Positions 1-11,304 are shown, counted from the first letter of the stretch. The stretch: 64,000 nucleotides of DNA from Toxorhynchites rutilus septentrionalis (GCF_029784135.1 NC_073746.1:230777882-230841881); one strand, 5' to 3'. Made by a program: numbers and translations. Notes: generated by a model not told the origin, from the sequence alone.

Positions 1-125
1 CTCTCTCGATAGCCATTCGGCCGTAGTTCTGTGCGTATGATATCCAAGGAATTTCTCGTGAAATTTAGTTCATTCAATCTGATATATTGGACAAATCATC
101 AGTTTGGACGACTGTTCACATATTC

Positions 126-414
126 TAGGGGAGGTGAACAGATATTTTGTTTAATCTAAGCGATTAATTAGCGTAGAAATGACTTTGATGTTTGGGGGCA
201 AAGTGGTCATAGGAGAATAACAGCTTACAATGTTCTGTTTACTAAAGCTGATATACCGCGAGTAATTTGAATTGTCATAATAAAAACCGTTTGCTATCTT
301 GAACAACAATGAGTTGAACTAGAATATTCTTCGAGAAACAAGAATTGAAGCGGTATGTGGGCGCTGGGAATGGGCATATCCCTTAGGGTGACCACTTTGC
401 CCCCACTTCCCCTA
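126..414. repeat. Possible MITE with imperfect terminal inverted repeats
   Basis: The left end reads TAGGGGAGGTG. The right end, reverse-complemented, reads TAGGGGAAGTGGGGGC. The block GGGGGCAAAGTGGTCA occurs inside the left half and, inverted, next to the right end. No convincing target-site duplication is visible, so the call is tentative. Confidence 0.3.
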
Positions 415-555
415 CTCATGTTTTGTCATTGGTCGATTTCATTTGGAATTGCTCAAAGTGTTTATGCATGATTGAATAACACGCATTGTTCATATTATAC
501 TTTATCAAAGGTAGATAATGGCGGTATTGATGCAAATATAAAATCGCATATGACA

Positions 556-585
556 GTGTGTGTGTGTGTGTGTGTGGGTGTGTGG
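556..585. repeat. (GT)n microsatellite
   Basis: A short run of GT dinucleotides ends in GGGTGTGTGG. The rest of positions 1-682 outside the possible MITE shows no gene or recognisable element. Confidence 0.8.
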
Positions 586-682
586 CTAATGTATTAGCTA
601 TATGTATAGACGGAGAAGAATGTTCGCAATGAATACTGAGTACACTACGCTCATTGGCAATAAAGACACCTATTTCTATATA

Positions 683-1968
683 TTAGGCTGTCAAAAAAGT
701 CCTGCGGTATTTCCGCGAGGTGTCGTTGTAAGCGCGTAGTTTTAGTTGTATTCATTGTATCGAGTCATATTATAGCTTGTTGGAAAGGTATTTTTGCGCG
801 CTATAATATAGTCCTGGATAGTGTTTTGTTTGGTTAAGTCGTTCGTGAGTTATAGTGTCGCAAATATGGAGCAAAATAAAGAGAAAATCCGACATATTTT
901 ACAGTACTACTATGACAAAGGCAAAAATGCATCTCAAGCTGCCAATAAAATTTGTGCAGTTTATGGACCCGATACAGTTTCCATTTCCACCGCACAACGA
1001 TGGTTTCAACGTTTTCGTTTTGGTGTAGAGGTCGTCGAAGATGCGCCACGCTCCGGAAGGCCTGTCGTCGAAAATTGCGACAATATCGCTGAATTAGCCG
1101 AGAAAGACCGGCATAGTAGCAGCCGTAGCATCGGCCAAGAGCTGGGGATGAGTCATCAAACCGTTATTAACCATTTGAAGAAGCTTGGATTCACAAAGAA
1201 GTTCGATGTATGGGTGCCACACACGTTGACGCAAAAAAACATCTTTGACCGTATCGACGCATGTGAATCGCCGCTGAATCGCAACAAAATCGACCCGTTT
1301 CTGAAGCGGATAGTGACTGGCGATGAAAAGTGGGTCACTTACGACAACGTGAAGCGCAAACGGTCGTGGTAGAAGCCCGCTGAAGCGGCTCAGACGGTGG
1401 CCAAGCCCTCATTAACGGCCAGGAAGGTTCTGCTGTGTGTTTGGTGGGATTGTCAAGGAATAATCTATTATGAGCTGCTTCCCTATGGCCAAACGCTCAA
1501 TTCGGACCTGTACTGCCAACAACTGGACCGGTTGAAGGTAGCACTCATGAAGAAGAGGCCATCTTTGATAAACAGAGGCCGCATTGTCTTCCATCAGGAC
1601 AACGCCAGGCCACACACTTCTTTGGTGACGCGCCAGAAGCTCCGGGAGCTCGGATGGGAGGTTCTTTTGCATCCGCCGTATAGTCCGGACCTTGCACCAA
1701 GTGACTACCACCTGTTTTTGTCCATGGCGAACGAGCTAGGTAGTCAGAAGTTAGCCACAAAAGAGGCCTGTGAAAATTGGCTATCCGAGTTTTTTGCCAA
1801 TAAGGAAGCGAGCTTCTATAACAGGGGTATTATGAAATTGGCATCTCGTTGGGAACAAGTCATCGAACAAAACGGCGCATATTTGACTTAAAACAGATGA
1901 TTGTAAGTAATTTTATGAACAAATGAAAATTCAAAAAAAAATACCGCAGGACTTTTTTGACAGCCTAA
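683..1968 (+). mobile_element. Full-length mariner (D34D) transposon
   Basis: The element is 1286 bp with terminal inverted repeats of about 28 bp that are essentially identical (TTAGGCTGTCAAAAAAGTCC at each end). It is flanked by TA at 681-682 and 1969-1970, the standard mariner target duplication. The length is normal for the family. It contains one transposase frame open end to end except for a single stop codon. The subfamily was not determined. Confidence 0.95.
866..1891 (+). pseudogene. mariner transposase with one premature stop
   Basis: This is a cut-and-paste transposase of the Tc1/mariner superfamily. The start was chosen at ATG 866 because it begins the conserved helix-turn-helix region (MEQNKEKIRHIL); an upstream in-frame ATG at 821 only adds non-conserved residues. 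The frame would give 341 codons, the usual family length. The catalytic aspartates are visible in VTGDEKW, in FHQDNARPH, and 34 residues later in YSPDLAPSDYH. The only lesion is TAG at 1370-1372, directly after the tryptophan codon of the KRSW motif; the frame then continues unchanged to 1891. Another mariner copy in this window (near 62770) has a TCG serine codon at this place, so one C-to-A change explains the stop. Confidence 0.93.
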
Positions 1969-1970
1969 TA

Positions 1971-2720
1971 TATAGCCAACTAGGGTATTGCTATCGCGAG
2001 AACAAGAATAAATCATGAATCAACCATCTTCAGCTGCTTCTAAAACCCGTATTGACCGTCGGCACTTTCCAATGCGAGAAAACTTTCTATTAATGAGTTA
2101 TTTCTAAAATTTCTATGTATTCTAAAACAATACCCAAAGTTATAAACTAGCAATTTGAAATTCAGTAATTCCGTACTTCTATGTCAACAACGCGCTCGTG
2201 GTGCTACCTAGACAGCTGCTATGACAGCTAGCTAGATCCGACCAAAACGTCACTTGACCATCCTGAGACTTGATGAAGCGTAAAATCCGCGATTTATACG
2301 CTCCATTTTGTCTATATCCGAATGTATAGTCTCACTCGACACAAAAGCTATGGTTTTCTAAACCCAACTACAGAGCACTTGCTAAATAATATTTTTTCAA
2401 ACTTATATGCAAACAAATATTTAAATTTGACAGGAACTTCTTTCCAAGAAAAAGATTTATACACCCTAGTCTAGCGGTTAACCTGAAATCTGTCTTTACA
2501 CGAGTTTCATTGTCCATATTAATGTGCATCTTTTGAGTTTTGTCAGCACACGGCCCCAGATTTTCTTCTTTTTAAGAATCTGGTTCTATTTCGGTGGTAT
2601 CCATGTATTTTTAAATCACTCGCTATACGCTGCTTTCGGGAAAATCCAACAATTTCGCAAGCTGATGAACAGACGATGTTCGATTCTGCATTTTTATCAT
2701 TCTTAAGAATCAAAACTCTA
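1971..2720. other. No recognisable feature
   Basis: AT-rich sequence without a coding signature or terminal repeats that I can recognise. It lies in an intron or flank of the serotonin receptor gene. Confidence 0.5.
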
Positions 2721-3990
2721 TTAACACTCCTATACTCGCGCATTGGTCTGTCAGACCGAGAAATCAATAATTCGTTCATTTCTCAGAAAATATCAACACT
2801 ACGACTTTGCGATTCTATCTAGCTTTGTTATTAGACGTTCGTCATCGTTTAGCGTATCGCATGTGTTGGTACAAAGGGAACGTGTGCCACTTTTTAACAC
2901 TTTCGGTCTGACACACCGACGCGAGTATAGGAGTAACTTTTTTGGACAAGTGCCTTTTTTCATATTATAGAATATTGTTGAATGAAATGTAAAAATTAAT
3001 GTTAGTGGCGTGGAATATTTATTGAATATAATGCATAAGGTCATTATCGGACTATTCTTATTTGATTTCAGTCCCTTTAGTCCCTTTTGTAACAGGATTG
3101 AACGAATTTTACTATTCGTCGTTAGATTCATATGTTCAAAAGCAAAATATAAATGTTTGACTTTCGTATAGTTATTCGCTAAATATAATGGTCATACATA
3201 TACACACTTGTGAAAGAATTTCACTTGTGGAATAATTGTAAACAGTAAACTATAAACTAATCGGTGGTTTATAATAATGTTTAACAGTTACAGTTTCGAG
3301 GATTTTGTTTTTATAATGAACAATATCGACAAGAAAACAAGAAAAAGAAAAGGAAGTTCCTAGAAATCCTTTTATATCATCTTTTTATGCCCCATCTAAA
3401 AAAAAGCATTAATTCTTAATTTACCAAGAATACAGCATATAAGAATATTAGAAATATGCAAACTTTATATTCCAAAATCTTTATCATCTGATAATTATCT
3501 AAAAGGTCGTTATACATTCTTCTCTTCGATAAAAGACCCGAAAAACACGCAACAACTGCATGAAATGTAAAAAATATGTTTGTTTCGAGCATGCAGTTAT
3601 GCGATGTTCTTATTCTTACTCCAATGAAACCACAATCTATTAATACGCTTTTATGTTATTTTATAGCTCCTTATACTTCCATGAATTATATTCAGTTGCT
3701 TACTTTTTATTAATAAGAGTGAAAAATTCGAATTTCGTTATTTGTGTTGGAGTGTCAAAAATTACTCTGTCTTGAGGAGGCTGATTTAGATGACTATTTA
3801 AACTTAATAAAGACGACAAAAACATATTTTTTGGAGTTTTTCATTCAATCATACCCTCTTCTTCAAATAAATCCCAACGAAGCCTGAAAAATACACAATA
3901 GCAACATTACAGAGAAGTTCAATTTTCGGTCTGTGACACCGTGCGCGAGTATACGTGTTATGATTGTGCACGCGAGTACAGGAGGGTTAA
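2721..3990. mobile_element. piggyBac-like non-autonomous element, copy A (1.27 kb)
   Basis: TTAA at 2721-2724 is followed by CACTCCTATACTCGCGC, and the other end reads GCGAGTACAGGAGGG followed by TTAA at 3987-3990. TTAA target sites with a CCCT-type terminus are diagnostic of piggyBac-like elements. Subterminal inverted motifs (GGTCTGTCAGACCGA and relatives, each beside a CTCGCG block) occur at both ends. No transposase homology is visible in the interior, so it looks non-autonomous. The same 1.27-kb sequence recurs in opposite orientation at 48431-49705, and a 247-bp relative lies at 19102-19348. Confidence 0.85.
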
Positions 3991-4539
3991 AATGTACTGA
4001 TGCGGACAACTGGAGAAGCTGTAATCACAAAAAGGTGGGGCCTCATTAGTAAATAAGCTGAGCTTTATAGCTGATACAGCCCGCATGATAATTTTTCAGC
4101 AGCTTTCGGAAGAATGTGTCGGGACTATTCTTGACGCATCAAAAGTGACCATTTTGACCTTACCGTGAATATCTACAAATATGTCGCAAAAAATAATGAA
4201 GGCTGCGTGCTTCATCAATTTGGGCTCAGCCTGAATGTACCGAACAATCGACGCCTTCATGAAAATGACAACGGGTCGGCAAATTCAGCGAAATCTAATA
4301 TTAACCCAACAATTAATCGCTAATGGATTTCGCTGCTTGTGAAACTTCTCGCAGCTATCTCATTAATAAATGCTCTTCCACTCTTCACTCCTGGTCAGTT
4401 AATCTTCAATAGAGCAAGCCCACCCTCAGTAAATCACATGTGTCCAACAACGGACAGTGGGTGGTCAGAGGGACCAAAAGAGAAATGGAAATGACGCCCA
4501 ACCACAAAAACAAAACGACAAAATCTATCACGTGTGTAC
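3991..4539. other. Intron sequence, nothing recognised
   Basis: Sequence immediately downstream (in gene orientation) of the receptor exon at 4540-4918. The expected TM6-TM7 exon was not found here or further left. Confidence 0.5.
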
Positions 4540-4918
4540 CTTGGTGGCTTTCTGCTCGGTGGCAACCGCGTTGGCCGATAAATTCGTACGCTTTTTGTTG
4601 CCCAGAAACTTCAAATTGAAATTTATGTTCGGCGTTGGCACGTTGTTGAGATGCAGCCGGAAGGAGCAGAACTTTTGCCTCCGGGTCTCACGTTCGATGC
4701 TTTCCGGAGTTTGGGTGGATCGGTCGCAGGTAGCCCCGTGCTGCGAGTGATGATGATGGGGATAATTGTGATGCCCAGGATGGCGTTGGCTCCGCTTCAG
4801 GCCGCCCCGTACCAGCGAACTTTCGACGGAATTCGCGCTGGGGGCGTGAGCAGTTGGACTTGTGCCACCGTTGCTATAGCCGCCCCCTGTCGAGTGGGGC
4901 GCTGAGATGGTGCCAATT
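4540..4918 (-). CDS. 5-HT2A: 5-HT2-type serotonin receptor, third intracellular loop exon
   Basis: This internal exon is on the minus strand. The acceptor is CCCTTCTAG before 4918 and the donor is AAG|GTACAC after 4540. Its first base completes an AGA codon with the preceding exon (10298-10498), so the phase is exact. It encodes about 126 residues: a low-complexity Ser/Gly/His-rich stretch (HHNYPHHHHSQHG), a basic segment, and a conserved end, ANAVATEQKATK, which is the motif that in biogenic-amine receptors leads directly into TM6. The loop couples the receptor to its G protein at the plasma membrane. A nearer AG (in ATCTCAG) was rejected as the acceptor because it breaks the reading frame. 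Confidence 0.85.
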
Positions 4919-5374
4919 CTAGAAGGGAGAGAAACGTACTAAATTATTTGAAATTATGATACCGGAAAGGGAAATGAATTCAATTTTTCGCAAGTGCTGC
5001 TTCCAATTATTTTAAATTGAGAAGTCAAGCAGGGAGGGGTCGCGGAGCTAAGTTTTGACTAAATACGTGAGGTCGCGAATTATTGCATACGGTGAATAAA
5101 TGGAATCATTATTAGCAATCATTTAACTTTTTAATTTTCGGTAGCGATGCAAATAAGATGCTTAAATAAATTTTCGGCATGTTGAGATGCTCATAACGGA
5201 ACAAACTAATTATCTTTGATGATTTGCGTTTTTTCTGGGATATGACATTACAGTGATATGTAAAGTTTTATTCTGTTAGAATCCGGAATTACTGTTCAAT
5301 TTATAGCAGCGGTTGTAACTGAAATATTTCAACAGCAAATTGTTTGGATATCTGTATCTTTCGACGGTAAAAAT
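4919..5374. other. Receptor intron, nothing recognised
   Basis: AT-rich intronic sequence between the exon above and a transposase relic. Confidence 0.5.
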
Positions 5375-6510
5375 TTCACGTTGATCCATTCTGTTTCGAA
5401 TAAGTTGTGCAGGATGGAAGCCGAGAGGGTAAATTTTTGATTTTGGACACCCACATTAAAAATCCGGCATGGTCAGGTATTAAAATCGGGAAATCGCTAA
5501 AAGTGACTAAATCGACCGTGTATGATGGGCTGAAAGGTTTCCAGCAATACGCAATATGCAGCACAGGCAACGTATTTTGTTCACTTCGCATACCAAAACA
5601 ACAAAAACACCTGACATTATACAAAAAATCTGCTTAATGAACGAAACTTGCCAAATTATGAGCGTTAAAGTTGCTTTTCAACCAACACGTCGTGTTGCTA
5701 GCGATATTTGTTGCTCAACAAAGGCGATAGCGATATCGTACTGCGATATCAACGAATGTCAACGAAGATCAACGAAAATGTAATGAAAAAACCCATTGGC
5801 CATAATATTGCTTATTTCATGTTCCTAGTTGTTAGTTGCTTATTGCTTCGGTGTGCGAGTCGCCCAACGTACAACTGTTGTTCAGTTGGATCAGAGGACG
5901 CATCGTTATGTAGCTTACGATCGGAAGCTGAGGTTGAGGGTATTCGGAACTATTATGGTAAACTTGGGACTCTCGGACTGCGATATCGCCAAAAAACACA
6001 ACTCTAACCAAAGTATCATCCGTAGAATCCATATGCGAGAAGGTTATCGTAATTTCCGTGTATACAAGCAACCAAACAGGACGTTGAAGCAAAATATGGT
6101 TACCAATGGACGCAATCAAAAGTTGTACAACACAAGGGTTTGACGAAGTACGAAGGTTGCATGCTGATGAATGAAGAAGGATTTTGCACAGCTTCCAGGC
6201 CTGAAATATAATCAATAAGACCACTGCCAGATGACATGTCCCCAGCAAATTCAGGTTCGTTTTCGCTGATAAATTTTCCAATCAGTTCTTGGACAGAAAA
6301 CCAAGGTTCTCGTTACAAACAAGACAATGGACTCGAAATGTATAGAGAAGAGTGCCTGCAGAAACACCACCTTCCGTGTGACATCAGTCACTAAGCGACC
6401 AATGTGACAATAGCATTACTGTCTGAGATTTTATTGATTATATTGAAAAAGACGTTTTACCGATGCTGAGGAATGTGAAAGAATTAATGAATATGGTAGA
6501 GGCTCCCGCA
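5375..6510 (+). pseudogene. Decayed IS630-Tc1-mariner (maT/ITm37-like) transposase
   Basis: Pieces of a transposase occur in order but in several frames. Near 5440-5540 is a helix-turn-helix segment (KIGKSLKVTKSTVYDG). Near 5900-6140 is a second segment (LSDCDIAKKHNSNQSIIRRI, then KQNMVTNGRNQKLYNTR). At 6141-6165 is TKYEGCMLMNEE, where family members carry an aspartate before the glutamates. Near 6340-6390 is MYREECLQKHHLP. Stops and frameshifts separate the pieces, and the stretch about 5640-5830 does not fit and may be an insertion. The catalytic residue change and the frame breaks mean it is dead. The assignment rests on motif order, not alignment. Confidence 0.6.
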
Positions 6511-7317
6511 GAAGGGTAAACGCCGGTGTCTGTCGGATTTTTTGATCGTTCATATTTTCTCCCAAAAATCCACAGCATCACTACAGTCAATTGCAGAAAT
6601 CAATATTCCAAACTTGTCTGAATTCGTCGCTTTGGAATGAATCTTTGGTTCTCTGATTTTCATGAACAGTGGTAGTTTTGTTCCTTTTCGCAGAATATTA
6701 TACCCGTGTTTTTTTTATTTTTTCATTAGGGTGCTCATTTCCATTTCAGAGTGATCCAAAAATTCATTTTTTCATCCTTTTTTTCCTTATTTTTTTCGAA
6801 AATTCATAACTATTGAACTGCTGGACCGTTTCAGATGATCGACATATCAAAGATATAACAAAAGATACTAAGTTGGAGTTTCTTAGAAAAAAATCACAAT
6901 TGCAAAAAAATCGGTTTTTATTTTCGTAATTATTTTTTATTTGTTTTTAATTATTTGTATTTGTTTTTTTTGTTGTTTTCGTGGCTTTGAACTAAGGGGC
7001 GTTATATATTTTTATATTTTTTCCTCCTGAAAGCTGAGTTTTTTTAAAATAACATATCCAAGAATCATAGATGTATTTTTTCGTTTTTAAGTTATAACTT
7101 TTCAAAGTCAACAGATGGTTCGAAAAATGTTTTCTCACCCTTTCTTCCAAAAATTACACTTTTCGGAAAATTGGATTCTAGTCGCATATATCTAGTCTAG
7201 TTGCATAGGAATATTGGACGAAGACTGAAAACAAGTTAAATTTGAAAAATCATAACTTAAAAACGAAAAAAGATACATCTTTGATTTTTGGATATATTAA
7301 GTAATATATTAAGTAAC
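6511..7317. other. AT-rich region with an internal inverted repeat
   Basis: The segment around 7062-7110 (GATGTATTTTTTCGTTTTTAAG) is repeated inverted around 7240-7295. No terminal motif or target duplication could be fixed. It may be the core of a small palindromic element abutting the mariner fragments to its right. Confidence 0.35.
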
Positions 7318-7427
7318 TACAGAACGCGAAGTGCGTAGCGTCCAACTTTTTGAAGTACGATGTAACTGCGTCACGAATTATTTCAGTGTTATCGAATTGT
7401 TGACCGCCGAACGCCTGTTTCATCACT
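7318..7427 (-). pseudogene. Inverted copy of a mariner transposase C-terminal fragment
   Basis: Read on the minus strand this matches 7640-7775 on the plus strand (for example GGCGTTCGGCGGTCAAC and CGTGACGCAGTTACATCGT), with a few substitutions. The two copies face each other only about 210 bp apart, as expected of an inverted duplication formed during aberrant transposition or repair. Confidence 0.75.
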
Positions 7428-7429
7428 GT

Positions 7430-7881
7430 ACTATTGTGAAATTTTGGACCGATTAAGAACCGCGATTAAGAACAGAGGGCCAGGTTTATTGACGGAAGGA
7501 GTGTTTCTTATCCACGATAATGCGCGGCCCCATTCTGCTCGCGTAACTAAAGAGCAATTGAAAAAAAATCAAATGGACTGTGTTCGAGCATCCTCCTTAC
7601 TCCCCAGACCTCGCCCCTAGCGACTATCACTTATTCCCGGTAATGAAACAGGCGTTCGGCGGTCAACGATTCGATAACACTGAAGAAATTCGTGACGCAG
7701 TTACATCGTACTTCAAAAAGTTGGACGTTACGCTCTTCGCGCTCGGAATAGAAAAACTCGCGCCACGCTATGAAAAATGCCTCGAACGTTACGGCGATTA
7801 TGTAGAAAAATAGAAAATAAAACGTAGATTACGAAAATCACCTTGTTTTTTGTCTTAACTTTATTTTTTCAATGACCCTCG
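7430..7881 (+). pseudogene. 5'-truncated D34D mariner, C-terminal part and 3' end
   Basis: The remaining transposase starts near ILDRLRTAIKNRGPG and contains HDNARPHSARVTKEQ, followed by PPYSPDLAPSDYHLFP, so the second and third catalytic aspartates (34 residues apart once one extra A in the A-run near 7560-7568 is allowed for) are present. It ends at the stop at 7811-7813, and the 3' untranslated tail runs to ACCCTCGTA. The N-terminal half is missing and the A-run frameshift breaks what remains. Confidence 0.8.
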
Positions 7882-8039
7882 TACATAGTTACAACGGAAT
7901 TCAAAATAAGATTTCTAATTACGAAATTCGATTGTTTGCATTTTATAGGGCTTCCCCATATCGTGGGTAAACGCACTTGCTAAATGCTGCATGCCTAAAA
8001 AGGAAAGTTGGCCGAATTGTAATGTACACATTCTTGCGG

Positions 8040-8171
8040 AGCGCTCTGTGGGTATTATGTAGAAAAATAGAAAATAAAACGTATATTATGAAAATCACCT
8101 TGTTTTTTGTCCTAACTTTATTTTTCCGCTATTTCTGAGGCACTGAAATTTGTTTTTTGAACGACCCTCGT
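8040..8171 (+). repeat. Second copy of the mariner 3' tail
   Basis: The segment repeats the end of the element just upstream (TTATGTAGAAAAATAGAAAA, CACCTTGTTTTTTGTC) and ends in TTTTTTGAACGACCCTCGTA, which reverse-complemented is a typical mariner terminal repeat (TACGAGGGTCGTTCAAAAAA). Together with 7790-7881 it forms a direct duplication of the 3' end about 260 bp apart. Confidence 0.7.
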
Positions 8172-8365
8172 ATTTGAAGCTTGTCACTTAAACTTTGCAT
8201 ACGACATTAAGTGTCTTCTTCGCGCAACCTCTATCCAATCTCATGCGTACTTGATGTCATGCTCTGAAAAATTAAGTCAATCGCAAAATTATGTATACAC
8301 CCCATGTTGGTTTGTTGTTTGAAATGAAATTGAAATGGTCACATTTCTATACCCAAACTAGCGTT

Positions 8366-8872
8366 TTTTTTATCCCATTTATTTATTTATTAGGCTCATT
8401 AGCATTTTAGCTGTAACAGAGCCGGGTTTTTTAATCGTGTACATGTACATATATTTATGTTTCTATAAACTGTAAATTACACAGTAGTTAGTAGTAGCCA
8501 TTTAGGCGTTAAGTTTTCTGTTCCATTACATTATGGTAAATTACACAGTAGTAGCCATTTCGGCGTAAGGGTATTCTTTCTGTTCTTCCATTGTTCAGCA
8601 GACCGGACAGCGGAGACAGTTGATAGTGATCATTGTTGGGTTATTTATAGAACAGCAGCCCGATGTTTCTTGCAGAGCAGAACAGTTGTATGGATGAATC
8701 GATCTATTTTCGACCGTGGATCGATCTCCATCGCTGATGATGTTTGCGTGGACGTAGTTATTCTATAACAACACAAGGATGGTCAATTGAGGGTCCTGAG
8801 TTTGAACTCACGACCGATCGCTTAGTAAGCGAACGCGTAACCAAGTGGCTACGAAGACCCCCAAAAAAAAAG
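8366..8872 (-). mobile_element. tRNA-derived SINE (~0.5 kb) with (TAAA)n-type tail
   Basis: On the minus strand the 5' end (8862 down to about 8780) has a tRNA-like head. It shows an A-box-like TAGCCACTTGG, an anticodon-like stem CGCTTACTAAGCG and a B-box GAGTTCAAACTC with a four-base T stem. The body extends to a tail AATAAATAAATAAATGGG near 8378-8395. CTAGCGTT at 8358-8365 is repeated at 8873-8880 and fits a target-site duplication. A short internal duplication containing AAATTACACAGTAG lies at 8475-8575. The head is transcribed by RNA polymerase III in this class; mobilisation depends on a LINE. Confidence 0.75.
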
Positions 8873-8880
8873 CTAGCGTT

Positions 8881-9394
8881 GTCAGAGAGCATTTCATTTT
8901 CAACAGAAAACATGCCATTTCGTGCCTTGAAGCGGCAAATAATGTCATCTGTCCCAAACGCTTTAAAATGTTTATATGCATGGAAGCAGATATCTTTTGC
9001 TTTTTTCATCTTTTTTGGGATTGCACCCAAAAAAAAGTCCAAACGACGACAACGGGGATCGAAACCAATGCCGGCTAGGACGCAAGACTGTTTTACACGA
9101 CCACGCTACCCACATGCCTAATGATTTAGCAAATGCGTGATAATATTGCACCTGATTATAAAATGAAGTTGGAAAGTTTTTTCTAAGAGTAAAAAAGGAG
9201 CGCATGAAGGAGAGCAATATCTATCTTGGTCTGGGCCGTGCTTTTGTCAAAGTATGCGGAAAGCTTATGTGTCTTTTGTTTCGCTCGCTCGTATTTATCT
9301 TATATTGCTGTACCATGTATATTACACAAATGCTCACCAGAATTTGAGATTTTGACATTGAGAGATCATGAGAGTCATGACATTTTCTGTTATG
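8881..9394. other. No recognisable feature
   Basis: Short open frames occur on both strands but carry no motif, and they overlap the SINE flank. Nothing supported. Confidence 0.4.
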
Positions 9395-9607
9395 TTATGT
9401 CTCATTTAATGTAATAAATCGGGATGACAAAACATTAGCTAACAAAATAATTTTTGGTGTACGTTCGTGTCTTCTACTCGGGAGATTTTCCATGGTTACT
9501 TCGTATTTCCATTTGTTTATGATTTTCTTTGTCGTATAGTGGATTCTTTCGAGTATAGCTGCTAATTCCTGCATTGTCTTTCCACAACCATTCATAGTTA
9601 TTATCAT
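9395..9607 (-). pseudogene. Possible Tc1-type transposase helix-turn-helix fragment
   Basis: A 70-residue frame on the minus strand contains GKTMQELAAILERIHYTTKK followed by MENLPSRRHERTPK. This matches the layout of the N-terminal paired-like DNA-binding region of Tc1 transposases, where a G(K)SMREIA-type helix precedes a basic SGRPRK-like linker. No catalytic domain or terminal repeats are found nearby. It may equally be chance similarity in a short frame. Confidence 0.35.
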
Positions 9608-10297
9608 TGTACCCGTAACTATAACTATTTCTTTCCTCTAACTTACCATTTAGATAAAAACGTTTTCAAACATCAATAAAAAACAAAAACCAACACTGCC
9701 CAAGCAATGGTTAAGTGTTGACACCAATCACTGACGAAAAAAAAACGCTAATTCGCAAAGATCTTACTTACAAGCCTAATTTGTTCGGAGAAATTTAAGA
9801 TGTACACTCAATTTTGCGATGCCTTTTCAATTTTCAGGAATAAAAAAATAGCAGAAAACTTTTCGCGGAATTTTATTGCACGAACAGCTAGTTAAATGTG
9901 TGAATAATTAATATGAATCAAAAGAATCAATGTATTCAAAACATTTTATACCAAATAAATGGAAAGTATCGTCCAGTAGCATTTGTACACTCAGTTTTGC
10001 GATTGACTTTATGTGATCTTTGTTAATTGTCATAAAATATGCTCCTTTGCTTTTTTGTGAATGCAACTTCTGGTGGGAAAATGGTAATTGAAAATAATTA
10101 CGACAAAAGCACAACGATTTCGGCAAAAAAAAAACATAATCGTGTGGTTTTCTAATTAAAATGAACTGCTCGATAAACAGCAATTTATCGCGTAATTACC
10201 CTGGAAAACACGATGTGTACTCAAACAAGTGAACATTTATGACGCGTGAAGCTCAAAATCAAAATATCCTACGCTACCTACAGGTCTACGTACCTAC
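9608..10297. other. Receptor intron, nothing recognised
   Basis: AT-rich sequence between the Tc1-like fragment and the next receptor exon. Confidence 0.5.
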
Positions 10298-10498
10298 CTT
10301 TCCAGGTTGGATCCATGAAACCGCCAGGGCGCCATTCCACTAGGCGGCTGCTGCTTGCTGTTAATATTTACTCGGCTGCACCTCCTCGCTTCCACGGTAC
10401 CCCTGGATGGTACCGGGCATGTGCCATCGTTCAAGGATCCACCTCCACTGCCGGATCCCGTTGAGGAGTGTTTCGTTACGGCCAATCGTCCGCCCAGT
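10298..10498 (-). CDS. 5-HT2A: 5-HT2-type serotonin receptor, proximal third-loop exon
   Basis: Minus-strand internal exon with acceptor TTCCAAACAG before 10498 and donor GAAAG|GTAGG after 10298. It joins the TM5 exon in phase (AG|A, an arginine codon). It begins LGGRLAVTKHSSTGSGSGGG, continues through SLNDGTCPVPSRGTVEARRC, and ends FHGSNLE before the split arginine codon. It carries the cytoplasmic loop after TM5, which in this family is long, serine-rich and poorly conserved. Confidence 0.85.
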
Positions 10499-11105
10499 CT
10501 GTTTGGAAACAAAGCAAAATTGAGTTAAACTTTATATTTCATATTCAAATGAATTCGTTTCATTGTGTTTATTTTCAATTAAATTGTCCGAAGAACGGAG
10601 TCTAATGATGAATTGGGAGCAGTCATAACTGGTGTACGTCTTCATGGATCCAGTAGATTGCGAATGGATGTATTGTTTGTTTGCTTTTCAGGTTGTTTAA
10701 AATAATCAAAAGCTATGTTTTAAAATCAGTTAAACAGTTTTCGAATATTCATTCACGATTGGGGGACCAGTGAACTTGTTTGAAACGAGTAGCCCTTTGG
10801 GTCATATTCAGCAACCAAAAAACGTGTAGATAAATGTATCACACGCGCCTCTAAAAACCCCAGAGCGGCTACGGATTGAAACAGTAGCTACAATAACGAG
10901 ACAACCCAATTCCTCAAGTAAACAACCGAAATAATTCCTGTGAATCGGTTGATAGCCCGTCATCAATGAACAAGGTAATCATTCCGCAAGTGGGAATTCA
11001 GTTATACTGAGCTCAATTTTTATTACTTGTTTCAAACTTCGTGACACAGGTGCAAACATGATGTATGCTGCTAGTGTCGATGCCCGGGAGGCACGAAATG
11101 CTTAC
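10499..11105. other. Receptor intron, nothing recognised
   Basis: About 0.6 kb between two receptor exons; one of the shortest introns of the gene. Confidence 0.55.
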
Positions 11106-11304
11106 CTTCGGAACAGCTCTCCCTCCGGATGCTGTTCGAGAAAGCGAGCCTTCTTTCGCAGAAGTTGCACGGTGAGCGCATACGTAACCACCATCATCAC
11201 CATGGGGATGTAGAAAGCCACCAACGAGCCGAACACGAAGAACGCTCGGTTGTTGATTACGCACTCCTTTGGGCCCGGCATTATGTTGTTCTTGTTAATA
11301 ATAC
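11106..11304 (-). CDS. 5-HT2A: 5-HT2-type serotonin receptor, second extracellular loop and TM5 exon
   Basis: Minus-strand internal exon with acceptor GATTTTCACAG before 11304 and donor CCGAAG|GTAAGC after 11106. It joins the preceding exon in phase (G|GT). It encodes the end of extracellular loop 2 with its conserved cysteine (PKECVINN, which in this family bonds to the cysteine at the top of TM3). TM5 follows ([20 protein letters not shown], with the family proline), and then the start of loop 3 ([19 protein letters not shown]). The wording of TM5 and the start of loop 3 fits the insect 5-HT2A branch as I know it. Confidence 0.92.

Noticed and set aside
4457..4905. Two plus-strand open frames over the GC-richer block
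   Set aside because: They are antisense to the receptor exon, which has splice sites and phase continuity with the other exons.
8780..8862. A functional tRNA gene on the minus strand
   Set aside because: The tRNA-like head is followed by a long SINE body, a TAAA-type tail and flanking duplication, and the A-box is imperfect, so it is a SINE.
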